64,000 nt of DNA from Acidobacteriota bacterium (GCA_019351975.1 JABBOG010000012.1:1-64000); one strand, 5' to 3'; shown: positions 10,016 to 20,332, counted from the stretch's first letter. Translations and numbers: made by a program. The notes: generated from the letters alone by a model not told the origin.

Positions 10016-11313
10016 GCCTCAGCTACGGCCGCAGCGTATGGTCAAGTGTTCTTTGCCTGGCGAGCATATGCTGCCACGCACAATCGCTCGCTATCACTCA
10101 TGCTACCGCCTATCTTCATCCCGGACGTCCGCCGCTTCAAAACGCAACCATCCTCATCGTCAACGGGAAGATCGCTGCGGCCGGCGATAGCGTCCCTGTC
10201 CCTCAAGGAACGCGTACCATCGACGCACACCATCACATGGTCACACCGGGCCTCATGAACTCCGACAGCCAGCTAGGTCTGCTTGAGACCGGCACCGATG
10301 ACACGTCAGACTCAGCCGTAGCAACAGGACCTTTTGGTGCAGCCTTCGATGTGCAGTATGCCCTCAATCCGAATTCGACGCTTCTTCCCGTCGCGCGCGC
10401 GGACGGTCTTACCCGCGCCATGGTGATGCCCACAAATTCAGCAACGCCTCCCTTCGACGGGTTGGGCGCCGTGCTCTGTCTCAGCGAAGGCGCTGGCATA
10501 TTGGATCGCCCACACGCCGCCGTCGTCGCTACAGTCGGAGGCATGGTCGCCCCAGCGTCTGGCGGCTCACGCAGCGCGCAATGGATGCTCCTTCGCATGG
10601 CACTCGATGCATCTTCCGCGCATCTCAAGAGGCCCGTTCGAAACGCACCCGCAACATCCGGCCCATCCGCAACGCTGCTTAGCCCAACCAATCTTGCGGC
10701 GCTTACACCAGTCCTCGAACGCAAAATACCACTCGTCGTGAACGCAAGTCGCGAGTCCGATCTTCGGCAGGCGATCGCGCTTGTGGACGACTACAAGATA
10801 CGCGTCGTACTCGTCGGCGCGGACGAAGGCTGGCGCGTGGCACCGCTCCTGGCCTCTCACAATATCCCTGTCGTGCTCGATCCCTACGCGAGCACATCCG
10901 CCACCTACGATCAGACCGGCGCTCGTCTGGATAACGCCGCGATTCTCGATCGCGCAGGTGTGACCATCTCCTTCAAGGCAGCCTTCGTGCATGTTAGCTA
11001 CAACGCAGGCATCGCGATTCGCGAGGGCGCTGGAATCGCCGTCGCCAACGGCCTGCCATGGGCAGAAGCACTCAAAGCCCTCACGACCAATCCAGCCGTC
11101 ACATGGGGCATCGAGAATCACTACGGCACACTCGATGCAGGCAAAGATGCTGACATCGTCATCTGGGACGGTGATCCCCTGGAGCCATCCAGCGCTCCGA
11201 CGCTGGTTCTCATCCGAGGCCGGCAAGTCTCCCTCGAAACTCGCCAGACGCTGCTTGAGAAGCGCTATCGTCCAGCGCTCACTGCAAACCCCTTACCGCC
11301 CGACTATCACTAA
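10012..11313 (+). CDS. amidohydrolase-like protein with degenerate HxH site
   Basis: Overlaps the upstream stop (ATGA). GTLDAGKDADIVIWDGDPLEPSS is typical of the family, but the HxH site reads PGLMNSDSQLG. Confidence 0.85.
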   Translation: MSLSYGRSVWSSVLCLASICCHAQSLAITHATAYLHPGRPPLQNATILIVNGKIAAAGDSVPVPQGTRTIDAHHHMVTPGLMNSDSQLGLLETGTDDTSDSAVATGPFGAAFDVQYALNPNSTLLPVARADGLTRAMVMPTNSATPPFDGLGAVLCLSEGAGILDRPHAAVVATVGGMVAPASGGSRSAQWMLLRMALDASSAHLKRPVRNAPATSGPSATLLSPTNLAALTPVLERKIPLVVNASRESDLRQAIALVDDYKIRVVLVGADEGWRVAPLLASHNIPVVLDPYASTSATYDQTGARLDNAAILDRAGVTISFKAAFVHVSYNAGIAIREGAGIAVANGLPWAEALKALTTNPAVTWGIENHYGTLDAGKDADIVIWDGDPLEPSSAPTLVLIRGRQVSLETRQTLLEKRYRPALTANPLPPDYH

Positions 11314-11322
11314 GGCTCCTCC

Positions 11323-14300
11323 ATGAAGTCTCTTCTCATCCTCGCCCTTAGCCTACCGTTCCTCGCTGCGTCTGCGGTATCCCCGTCCCCGCTCCATGCG
11401 CAACAATCCGCAACCATCCACGAAGAAGGCGACACACTTCCGCTGACTCCTTCTCGCCACATCAAATTCGACGAGCATCAGGGAACATGGGTCTCGCTCG
11501 ATGTATCACCGGACGGCAAAACAGTGATCTTCGAACTGCTCGGCGACATCTATCAAATGGCCGTCAGCGGCGGTGAAGCTCACTGCATCATCTGCGGACT
11601 TCCCTTTGACTCGCAGCCAACCTTCTCCCCCGACGGCACCGCGATAGCCTTCGTCAGCGACCGCTCCGGCGAAGAGAATCTATGGATCGCACGCCCCGAC
11701 GGGTCTCATCCACGACAGATCTCCGCCCTCACAGACAACAGCGTGTTCATCTCACCCGCGTGGTCTGCAGACGGCAAATCCATTTATATCTCCCGCTTCA
11801 ATCCCGACATCAATGCCTTCCAACTCTTTCGCTATACCGTAGCCGACTCTCACGTCGATCAGCTCACGTTTGCAAAACCAACGCCATCCACTCCCAAGGA
11901 GTTCCGTAACAGCGCGCTCGGCGCGGCACCCTCGCCTGACGGCCATTACCTCTACTACGCAGCAAAGACCGGCCTCGGGTTTGACGACGACAACACCTTT
12001 CCGCTCTGGCATATCGTCCGCCGCAACCTCGCCACCGGCGAAGAGAACAGCGTCGTTCATGCGCAAGGCAGCGCCTTCCGTCCGCAGGTCTCACCCGACG
12101 GCAAATCTCTCGTTTACGCCACTCGCTTTCAGGGAAGGACCGGCCTGCGAATCCGCAGCCTCGTCACAGACGAAGATCACTGGCTGCTCTATCCCATCCA
12201 ACGCGATGATCAGGAGACCAGCGCCTCACGCGATCTCCTTCCGCGTTACACATTCACACCGGACAGCCAATCTATCCTGATCAACTTTGGCGGCCTCATT
12301 CATCGGTTCGATATCACAACACACACCCTCACCACGCTTCCTTTCGTCGCGCATGTCAATCTCCCCATGGGCCCCTATCTGCGCCAGGACATCCGCGAAG
12401 ACCTGGGGCCTGTCCGCGCGCGCATCATCCAAACGCCCTCGCAAAGCCCGGACGGAACGCAACTCGTCTTTTCCGCGCTCACCCACATCTACGTCATGTC
12501 CTTTGCCGAAAACAAGCCGCGCCGTCTCACGCAATCCTCACAACCGGAGTTCGACCCGTCGTGGTCTCCCGACGGCCGCTCGATCGTTTACGTCACATGG
12601 ACCGCCATCGACGGAGGCAACATCTGGTGTGCAAATGCAGACGGCTCCGGCGAACCCACACGGCTCACCGACCATCCCGACCTCTATCGCAATCCCGTCT
12701 TCTCGCCCGACGGAAAATCGATCCTCGCACTTCGCTCCAGCAACTACGAATACAACCACACGTACATGGAGTTCAGCCCCTTCCAGTCCGACGCGATCGA
12801 GCTTCCCTCCGCAGGCGGCCCCGCCACAGTGCTTGCATCCGGCATCCTAGGCAACATCCCGCAATTCACCAGCAAGCCCGGCAGCGTCTATCTTAACTTT
12901 GCCGATGGCCTCTACAAGATTCCGCTCAACGGCGCACCCAAACATCGAGCCCTCAGAGTGACAGGTCCCACCTGGTACTTCGTCGATGGAACAGCCGACG
13001 CCGACGCAATTAAAATCAGCCCCGATGGACAGTGGGCACTCGCACAGATCACGGAGCAGCTTTACCTCCTCCATCTTCCCCATGGAACCACGCCATCCGG
13101 CAAGGAGTTTTCCATCGAGCTCGGCAAGCTCTCTCCCCTGGAGACAAGAATTACCTCCATCGGCGCCGACTTCTTCAACTGGGCCGACAGCGGTAAAACC
13201 ATCACCTGGGCCATCGGCTCGACCTACTTCCAACAGTCCCTCGCATCCGTCCTGAGCAGCCACCTCAACCCCCTTGTCACAGCAGAGGATCAGCGCCCCA
13301 ACGTTCACCTCACCTCCATCTCCGTAGAGGTTCCTCGCGACACACCCCACGGACAGCTCGTTCTCCGCGGTGCCACCGCCATCACCATGCGCGGCGCAGA
13401 GGTCATCCCCAACGCCGACATACTCATCCTCGACAACCACATCGCCGCCATCGGCCCCACCGGCACGCTCACAATCCCTCCCGGCGCTACCATCCGCGAC
13501 GTCACTGGAAAATATATCCTTCCCGGCTTCACCGATGTCCATCTGCACTGGGCCGACGTACGGCGCGGAGAGCTCACGCGACTCGACCCCGGTTTTCTCT
13601 CTTCCCTCGCCTTCGGTATCACCTCAGCGCTTGACCCTTCCCCTTTGTCCATCGACATGCTCGCATATCAGGATCTTCTCGATGCAGGCATGATGACCGG
13701 CAGCCGTGTCTTCTCTACCGGCCCCGCCGTTTTTTCCTTCAATCAACTGCAGTCCGAGCAGCAGGCATACAACCTCGTCCGCCGGTACTCTGACTTCTAT
13801 CGGATACAGAACCTGAAGGAATACCGCACCGGCAATCGCATGCAGCGGGAGTGGCTCCTCGAAGCCACGCAATCGCTGCACATGCAGGCGACCACCGAAG
13901 GCGCGCTCGACATGAAGCTCGACATGACCCAGATTCAGGACGGCTTCCCTGGAAACGAGCACGCCTTCTCCGCCGTACCTATCGCAGACGACATCGTCCA
14001 ACTCTTCGCCCGCTCAGGCGTAAGCTACACCCCTACCCTCCAGATCAGTAACGGCGGCCTAGCCGCGCAGGAGTTCTACTACACCACGCAACCATCCCCC
14101 GACGCCATCAATACCGACCGCCGCCTTCGCCACTTCATGCCCGGCTTCTTCATCGACGCCAAAACCGAACGCCTTCGCTGGGCTCTCCCGCGCGAATACG
14201 CATTTCCTCTTGTCGCTGCGGGCGCAGCAAGCATCCAGCGCGCAGGCGGCCTCGTCGCCGTCGGCAGCCACGGTGAAATCCCCGGCCTCGGCTATCACCT

Positions 14301-14616
14301 CGAGCTTCAGGCGCTCGCAACCGGTGGCATGACGCCGATGGAGATCCTCCACGCAGCCACCCTCGGATCAAGCAAGACCATCGGTCGCGACAGCCAGTTT
14401 GGCAGCCTCGAAGCAGGCAAGTTCGCCGATCTCATCATCCTCGACAAAAACCCGCTGAGCGATATCAAAGACACCCTCTCCATCCATTACGTGATGAAGA
14501 ATGGCCGACTGTATGACAGCTACACCCTCAACGAGATCTGGCCCCAACCACGAACCCTTCCACCGCTCTGGTTTCAGAACGACACAGCAGGTATCTCTCC
14601 ATCATCCCAGCCATGA
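11323..14616 (+). CDS. TolB/PD40 beta-propeller + amidohydrolase fusion, secreted
   Basis: Repeated SPDGKS/FSPDGTAIAFVSDRSG propeller motifs. C-terminal amidohydrolase with PGFTDVHLHW and FGSLEAGKFADLIILDKNPL. Confidence 0.92.
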   Translation: MKSLLILALSLPFLAASAVSPSPLHAQQSATIHEEGDTLPLTPSRHIKFDEHQGTWVSLDVSPDGKTVIFELLGDIYQMAVSGGEAHCIICGLPFDSQPTFSPDGTAIAFVSDRSGEENLWIARPDGSHPRQISALTDNSVFISPAWSADGKSIYISRFNPDINAFQLFRYTVADSHVDQLTFAKPTPSTPKEFRNSALGAAPSPDGHYLYYAAKTGLGFDDDNTFPLWHIVRRNLATGEENSVVHAQGSAFRPQVSPDGKSLVYATRFQGRTGLRIRSLVTDEDHWLLYPIQRDDQETSASRDLLPRYTFTPDSQSILINFGGLIHRFDITTHTLTTLPFVAHVNLPMGPYLRQDIREDLGPVRARIIQTPSQSPDGTQLVFSALTHIYVMSFAENKPRRLTQSSQPEFDPSWSPDGRSIVYVTWTAIDGGNIWCANADGSGEPTRLTDHPDLYRNPVFSPDGKSILALRSSNYEYNHTYMEFSPFQSDAIELPSAGGPATVLASGILGNIPQFTSKPGSVYLNFADGLYKIPLNGAPKHRALRVTGPTWYFVDGTADADAIKISPDGQWALAQITEQLYLLHLPHGTTPSGKEFSIELGKLSPLETRITSIGADFFNWADSGKTITWAIGSTYFQQSLASVLSSHLNPLVTAEDQRPNVHLTSISVEVPRDTPHGQLVLRGATAITMRGAEVIPNADILILDNHIAAIGPTGTLTIPPGATIRDVTGKYILPGFTDVHLHWADVRRGELTRLDPGFLSSLAFGITSALDPSPLSIDMLAYQDLLDAGMMTGSRVFSTGPAVFSFNQLQSEQQAYNLVRRYSDFYRIQNLKEYRTGNRMQREWLLEATQSLHMQATTEGALDMKLDMTQIQDGFPGNEHAFSAVPIADDIVQLFARSGVSYTPTLQISNGGLAAQEFYYTTQPSPDAINTDRRLRHFMPGFFIDAKTERLRWALPREYAFPLVAAGAASIQRAGGLVAVGSHGEIPGLGYHLELQALATGGMTPMEILHAATLGSSKTIGRDSQFGSLEAGKFADLIILDKNPLSDIKDTLSIHYVMKNGRLYDSYTLNEIWPQPRTLPPLWFQNDTAGISPSSQP

Positions 14617-14726
14617 CAACAATGCGCCTTCGTTAGCTGCTGATGGCCCTGCCGACGCCTAACCATGGATCACTCCTCATGAGTCAGGCGCCCGCAGCAG
14701 AACCCCGTTGTGTCGCGGCATCTTCC

Positions 14727-17700
14727 TCAGAACAGAATCTTCATCGCAAGCTGCGTATTGTACGGCTCACCCGAACCGATGCCGGGCGCTCCCTCCTGTA
14801 CGCCAATCGTCGATGTGCTCTGTCCAAACGTCGACCCATCACCAAGGCTGTTATTCGGCGGCGACAGGTTTATCCGGTTGAGAACATTGAACATCTCGAC
14901 ACGAAACTGCGCGCTCACCCGGTCCTTGTAAATCGGCGTTGTCTTCACCAGCGACAGATCCACATCCCCGAAGCCCGGCCCGTACACCTGATTGCGCCTC
15001 AGATTCCCGTAGGTGCCAACCGTCGGCTCGACAAAGCTGCTCGGATTCAGATACTGCACGTATGAATGTGCCTGCAAGGAACGATTGCTGTTCAGCGCCG
15101 GTCCGATGATGCTCGCGCGGTCTTCGTTCTCACTCGTGCCGCTGTTATTCTGACCGCTCAAAATATTAACCGGCTCTCCATCCTGGAACTTGAGCACACC
15201 ATTGACCTCCCAGCCATGCGTCAGCAGCTTAGGCCCACGCGCGTAGTGCGGAATCTCATAGGTGATATACGCTGAGAAGTGATTGCGGATATCAAAGTTT
15301 GAGTTACCCCAGTCTCCCTTCAGATCAGTCGAATTCTGCGGAAGAATGTTGAACGCGGTGGAGTCGTCCATGTTGTGGCTCCACGCATACGCAAACTGAG
15401 CCGTCAGCCCGTGCCACGCACTGCTCCGCAGCGTCACCTGCAGTGAGTTATAGCTCGCGGACGCAGCCGAGTTCAACTGGTTGATGATCCCGAAGTTAGG
15501 ATACTGACTGAAATATGGACGTGAGCATTGCTGATCATTTCCTGGTATCGTCGGTGTTGCTCCGCTAAACGCCGCCGGGCACGTCGCTGAGCTATACGGC
15601 ACAGCCACATTCAAGCTGTTCAGTGCTGGCTGGTTGATATCCTGCAACACGAGGTTATGGCGGCTGAGCGATCCTACATAGCCAATGTTCAACTGCCAGT
15701 TCGAACCAAAGCTCTGCTCCAGGTTCACCCCAAACAACTCCGCATACGGAGTCTTGAAGTTCGGCGTGACCGAGTAGATTGAAACCACATTGCTACCCGT
15801 TGGCTGACCCTCCGCCGGCGTGAATAACGGCGTAGCCGGGTTGCTGATCGTCCAAATCGGTGCAAGCGGGCTGGGCGCGCCACGAACGATCGACTCATTC
15901 GGCTCCGTTCCGGCGGGATTGTTGTTCACGCCGCCTGCTCCGTTGTTCGGAATGCCGATGTTGCCGAAGAAAGCCTGCCCAGCCGGCTGGTCAAAGTAAA
16001 TGCCATAGTTTGCACGCAGAACCAGACTCTCGTGCACCTGGTACGTGACGCCGATGCGCGGCGAAAAATCCAGCTTGTTGCTCTTGTAGAAGTACTGCTG
16101 CGAACCCTTTGCACCCGCCACGACCAGCCCGCCGTTGTTCGGCTCAAAGGTCGAAAGATTTGGCTCATTGGTATAAAACGGCTGCTGATAGTCGTAACGA
16201 ATGCCAAGATTCACATTCATCTTCGGCGTCACCTGCCACGAGTCCTCCGCAAACGTCGTTCCAGTGTGCGTATAAATGAACCGCTCTTCATTGCCCAGAA
16301 TATTGCTGTATTGGCTCGAGTACCCAGCAAGATAGTCCGCCAGATTCTGTACATTCGGATCCGAAATCGCCGTCGAGTTGGCCCACGGCCCAAGCACGCC
16401 GTTGGTCCCGAAGTAGAACGCTCCCAGTGCACCGAAGTTGTAATAAAGGTCGATATAAGCGCGCCGGTATTCCACGCCCAGGCGCACCTGGTGCTTGCCA
16501 ATGGTCCACGAGAGCGTGTCCGAAATATGCCCCGTAATATCGTTACGCCCAGACAAAGGCGTAATGCCGATCGAGTCGAAGCCGTTGATGCTAACCTGCG
16601 GTGATCCCGTCAGCGTCGATCCAGTATCCAGCCCCGTCATCGCCAGAACATCCTGGGTATGCACAGCATCCACAAAGCCCTGCGTGAAGAAGCTCGCACC
16701 GGCTGCAACCTGGTTGGTCAGGTTCGGACGCAAAATGTAATTCCACACCACATCATAGTTCTGGATGTGCGATGGTACCGTCTGAAAGTACTCCGGCAGA
16801 TAGCTGCAGACATAGATGCACTCGGGTGCATCAGCATACCCTTGACCGAAAAACCAGCGCGCCGACAAGTGGCTGCGCTCGCTGAAGTTGTTGTCCAATT
16901 TGACAACAAGGTTGTGGCTATAACCGCTCTGCGGCGCATTGCTGGAGTAGTTATTCGGCGTGCCTGGCAGATTCGCAATCACCGACGGATCCCACAGCGT
17001 ACTCAATATATTCTCGGAGATCTGGCTTGGCGCCACCGGAGCATACGTTCCATACGCCCCATTCGCGTTCGCCAGCACTGCCAGCGCCTCCTGCACATAC
17101 GCAGGCGACGGCTCAGTCACCGTATGCGACTCCCCAATGACAAACTTCTGCTCCTCGTAAGCGAGGAAGAAGAAGGTATGGTCCTTCCAGATCGGTCCGC
17201 CCACCGAGCCGCCATAGTTCTGGTTACGCAACGGCAGCGACGGCGAACCCGGCGCCGTGAACGGATTCGCCACCGCCAGCGCTTCATTGCGGTTGAAGTA
17301 GTACGCCGTTCCGTGCACCGCATTCGTGCCGGACTTCGTCGAAACATTCAGATTACCGCCGGGGCTCCGGCCCGTCTCGCTCTCGCCATTCGTCTGCAGC
17401 GAGTACTCATCGATCGCATCCATCGGATAGATGACTCCGGCAATCCCACTGATACCGCCCTGATTCACCGCATCCGCATTCAAGTACAAATCATTGTTGT
17501 CGGTTCCATCAATCGTGTAATTCACCTGGTCATTGCGCATGCCGTTCACAGAACCAGAGTTCCCGATGCCCGCGAACGCCACCGACGTCCCAAGCAGTTG
17601 CGTGAAATCGCGCCCGTCCAGCGGCACGTCCTGCAGCGCTTTACCATCCAGCACCGTCGTCTGCGTCGTAGAAGTCGTGTCGAGCGACAGAGCATTCGCC

Positions 17701-18074
17701 GCCACTTCCACCGTGGTCGCCGCCTGCGCAAGCGCCAGTTTGATCGGCAGCGTATACACCTTTCCAGCAATCACTGAAACGCCGCTCACATCGATGGTCT
17801 GGAAGCCAGCCGCCATCGCCGTAACCTTGTACGTGCCAAGCGGCAGATCGCTGAAGTTAAACTCGCCTGCACTGGAAGCCACAACGTTGTACACCGTGCC
17901 TGTCGAGGTCTCCGTCGCGACCACATGCGCCTGCGGAATATCCGCACCCGAAGGATCAGTGACAGTGCCATTGATGCTGCCACGGAACGTCTGTCCCAAC
18001 GACGCCGTAGAAAACAGCGACAAAACAACCAGCAGTGCCGAAGCGGCTACAAACCATTTCCTGAGCAGATTCAT
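14727..18074 (-). CDS. TonB-dependent receptor with N-terminal carboxypeptidase-regulatory-like domain (Oar-like)
   Basis: Signal peptide; GTVTDPSGADIPQAHVVATETSTG; plug and barrel regions ending NTQLAMKILF. Start taken at MNLLRKWF, preceded by GGAGGAAC. Confidence 0.92.
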   Translation of the reverse strand: MNLLRKWFVAASALLVVLSLFSTASLGQTFRGSINGTVTDPSGADIPQAHVVATETSTGTVYNVVASSAGEFNFSDLPLGTYKVTAMAAGFQTIDVSGVSVIAGKVYTLPIKLALAQAATTVEVAANALSLDTTSTTQTTVLDGKALQDVPLDGRDFTQLLGTSVAFAGIGNSGSVNGMRNDQVNYTIDGTDNNDLYLNADAVNQGGISGIAGVIYPMDAIDEYSLQTNGESETGRSPGGNLNVSTKSGTNAVHGTAYYFNRNEALAVANPFTAPGSPSLPLRNQNYGGSVGGPIWKDHTFFFLAYEEQKFVIGESHTVTEPSPAYVQEALAVLANANGAYGTYAPVAPSQISENILSTLWDPSVIANLPGTPNNYSSNAPQSGYSHNLVVKLDNNFSERSHLSARWFFGQGYADAPECIYVCSYLPEYFQTVPSHIQNYDVVWNYILRPNLTNQVAAGASFFTQGFVDAVHTQDVLAMTGLDTGSTLTGSPQVSINGFDSIGITPLSGRNDITGHISDTLSWTIGKHQVRLGVEYRRAYIDLYYNFGALGAFYFGTNGVLGPWANSTAISDPNVQNLADYLAGYSSQYSNILGNEERFIYTHTGTTFAEDSWQVTPKMNVNLGIRYDYQQPFYTNEPNLSTFEPNNGGLVVAGAKGSQQYFYKSNKLDFSPRIGVTYQVHESLVLRANYGIYFDQPAGQAFFGNIGIPNNGAGGVNNNPAGTEPNESIVRGAPSPLAPIWTISNPATPLFTPAEGQPTGSNVVSIYSVTPNFKTPYAELFGVNLEQSFGSNWQLNIGYVGSLSRHNLVLQDINQPALNSLNVAVPYSSATCPAAFSGATPTIPGNDQQCSRPYFSQYPNFGIINQLNSAASASYNSLQVTLRSSAWHGLTAQFAYAWSHNMDDSTAFNILPQNSTDLKGDWGNSNFDIRNHFSAYITYEIPHYARGPKLLTHGWEVNGVLKFQDGEPVNILSGQNNSGTSENEDRASIIGPALNSNRSLQAHSYVQYLNPSSFVEPTVGTYGNLRRNQVYGPGFGDVDLSLVKTTPIYKDRVSAQFRVEMFNVLNRINLSPPNNSLGDGSTFGQSTSTIGVQEGAPGIGSGEPYNTQLAMKILF

Positions 18075-18434
18075 CGTTCCTCCATAAATGATGCAGCGAT
18101 GCGGACCATCTTGCTGAAGCGAATTCCTGCTCCGCAGACGGTTGATGTACGTAGTGAATGACTGAACAAGCAAGCTGCACGGAGCAGCTCACAGATATTG
18201 CAGTTTGATACAGCCCGGCAACGTCATGAACAACAGGTGACGCAACAGCAAAAAATCAAACATTCGCTTCGGGCGCCTTTGCAAGATCAACAACAACCGC
18301 GCAGCCTTGAAGCTTGATGCAACATGGAATGAAATGCAGCATACCACATATCGTCAGAGTTGCAGCCCCCATCACCGCGCCACACCCCAACCTCACCCTG
18401 TGGACGCACGGCTCCGCATCCATCCCGCGCCCAC

Positions 18435-19061
18435 CTACCCCACAACCACCTTCGCCCGATTCTGCCAGTGCGTCCACACAAAATACGCAATCCCCACCAC
18501 CAGCACCAGCTCCACACCCAGATGAAATCTGTTGAAGAACGCCTTGAACCGAGGATCGCTGTTCCACCGCGCTCCCAGCTTCATCCCGATATACGCCAGC
18601 GCATAGCACCACGGAAACGACCCTACGAACGTATAAATCTGAAACCGAACCTGATTCATCCGCGCAATCCCCGCCGGAAACGCGATAAACGTGCGCACAA
18701 TCGGCAGCATCCTCCCCACCAGCACCGTAATCGACCCATACTTCGTAAAAAACTTGTCCGCCAGGTCCAGGTCCCGATGGCTCAGCAACAGATACCGCCC
18801 GTACTTCTCCACCATCGGCCGCCCGCCCTTCGCACCCACCCAGTACGCCGGATACGACCCCACATTCGACGCCAGCGAAGCCAGCGTCGCCAGCAAAATC
18901 AGCTGCGCCTGCGTATGCGCCAGCGCATACCCCGCCATCGGCATAATCACCTCCGACGGAATCGGTATACACGCCGACTGCACCGCCATCAGCAGCAGAA
19001 CAATACCATAACGTGCGCCCAGCGACAGTCCAAGAAATAACGCAATAAGTTTTGCAGCCAT
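18435..19061 (-). CDS. DedA family membrane protein
   Basis: IPSEVIMPMAGYA, GSYPAYWVGAKGGR, KYGSITVLVGRMLPIVRTFIAFPAGIARM. Confidence 0.92.
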   Translation of the reverse strand: MAAKLIALFLGLSLGARYGIVLLLMAVQSACIPIPSEVIMPMAGYALAHTQAQLILLATLASLASNVGSYPAYWVGAKGGRPMVEKYGRYLLLSHRDLDLADKFFTKYGSITVLVGRMLPIVRTFIAFPAGIARMNQVRFQIYTFVGSFPWCYALAYIGMKLGARWNSDPRFKAFFNRFHLGVELVLVVGIAYFVWTHWQNRAKVVVG

Positions 19062-19076
19062 GAGCGTCCAGTATAC

Positions 19077-19961
19077 CTAGTCCGCCACCACCCGCGCCTT
19101 CCGTTGCATCCCCTGTCGCCGCGCCGACGCCTTCACCGTATTCGACAGCAGACACGCAATCGTCATCGGCCCCACCCCACCCGGCACCGGCGTAATCGTT
19201 CCCGCAATCTCCACCGCCTCCTCAAACGCCACATCGCCGCGCACCCGGTAGCGTCCATCCCCCACCGGCACCCGCGTCGTTCCAACGTCGATCACAATCG
19301 CCCCAGGCTTGATCCAGCTGCCCCGCACCAGCCCCGGCTTCCCCACCGCCGTAACCAGCACATCCGCCTCCCTGCAGATCGCTTCAATATTCCGTGTATG
19401 AATGTGCGTCTGCACCACCGTCGCCCGCTCCGCCAGCAGCAGCGACGCCATTGGCTTGCCCACAATATTCGAATTCCCAATCACCACCGCATGCACCCCC
19501 GTCAGGTCAGGCATCACCGAGTGAATAATCGTCATACATCCCAACGGCGTGCACGGAATCAGCCCGTCGGAACCCTGCACCAGCCGCCCCGCATTCAGCG
19601 TATGCAGCCCGTCCACATCCTTCTCCGGGTCGATCGCCGCCATAATCCGCAGCGTATTCACATCCTCCGGCAGCGGCAGCTGCACCAGAATCCCATCAAT
19701 ATCCTCGCGTGCATTGAACGCCTCCACCGCCTCATGCACCCGCGCCTCACCCGCATCCGCCGGCAGCTCCATCACCTCGGCCAGAAACCCCGCCTCCTGC
19801 GCCCGCTTCTGCTTGCCCCGAACATAGATCTGGCTCGCAGGATCATTGCCCACAATCACCACACCCAGCCCCGGTCGCCGCCCCAGCGTCGACGCACGCT
19901 CCATCGCCTCCAGAACAACCTCATTCGCCAACTTCCGCCCATCCACAATCGTCGCGCTCAT
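19077..19961 (-). CDS. folD: bifunctional methylenetetrahydrofolate dehydrogenase/cyclohydrolase
   Basis: VGNDPASQIYVRGKQKRAQEAG, GILVQLPLPEDVN, IPCTPLGCM, VVIGNSNIVGKPMA, TPVPGGVGPMTIACLL. Confidence 0.96.
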   Translation of the reverse strand: MSATIVDGRKLANEVVLEAMERASTLGRRPGLGVVIVGNDPASQIYVRGKQKRAQEAGFLAEVMELPADAGEARVHEAVEAFNAREDIDGILVQLPLPEDVNTLRIMAAIDPEKDVDGLHTLNAGRLVQGSDGLIPCTPLGCMTIIHSVMPDLTGVHAVVIGNSNIVGKPMASLLLAERATVVQTHIHTRNIEAICREADVLVTAVGKPGLVRGSWIKPGAIVIDVGTTRVPVGDGRYRVRGDVAFEEAVEIAGTITPVPGGVGPMTIACLLSNTVKASARRQGMQRKARVVAD

Positions 19962-20003
19962 CTCTCCAGTTTGCACTATCCAGCCCGAACCACGCGACAT
20001 CAC

Positions 20004-20213
20004 CTGTCATCCTCAGCAAAGCTATTGCGCAATCTGTCATCCTCAGGGAAGCTATCGCATACCCTGTCATCCGAAGCTCAGATGTTCCTTACCCTGTCAT
20101 CCTAAGCTGAGCGATCAAATACCCTGTCATCCTGAGCTGAGCGATCAAATACCCTATCATCCTAAGCTGAGCGATCAAATACCCTGTCATCCTGAGCGAA
20201 GCTATTGCGTACT
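20004..20213. repeat. seven tandem 30-bp units beginning CTGTCATCC (one CTATCATCC)
   Basis: Units at 20004, 20034, 20064, 20094, 20124, 20154 and 20184, exact 30-nt spacing. Followed by a GCTATTGCG/CGCAATAGC hairpin. Confidence 0.92.
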
Positions 20214-20294
20214 TCGCAATAGCGCAGTCGAAGGACCCCGACGCGCTACACCTCACCCATAGCCTCCCTCGCTTTTCACCCCTCCAGCCCGTTT

Positions 20295-20332
20295 TTGCCT
20301 TTCTTTCTGTCATTCCCGCAGGGAATCTGCTT
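20295..20332. repeat. dispersed intergenic palindromic repeat, copy 1
   Basis: TTGCCTTTCTTTCTGTCATTCCCGCAGGGAATCTGCTT; 37/38 identical to 61061..61098. Core ATTCCC/GGGAAT. Confidence 0.85.

Noticed and set aside
16659-17777. 372-aa plus-strand ORF inside the TonB receptor locus
   Set aside because: Antisense Arg-rich shadow ORF of the receptor.
20004-20213. Possible CRISPR array
   Set aside because: Units are contiguous 30-bp degenerate tandem repeats with no unique spacers, and no cas genes are nearby.
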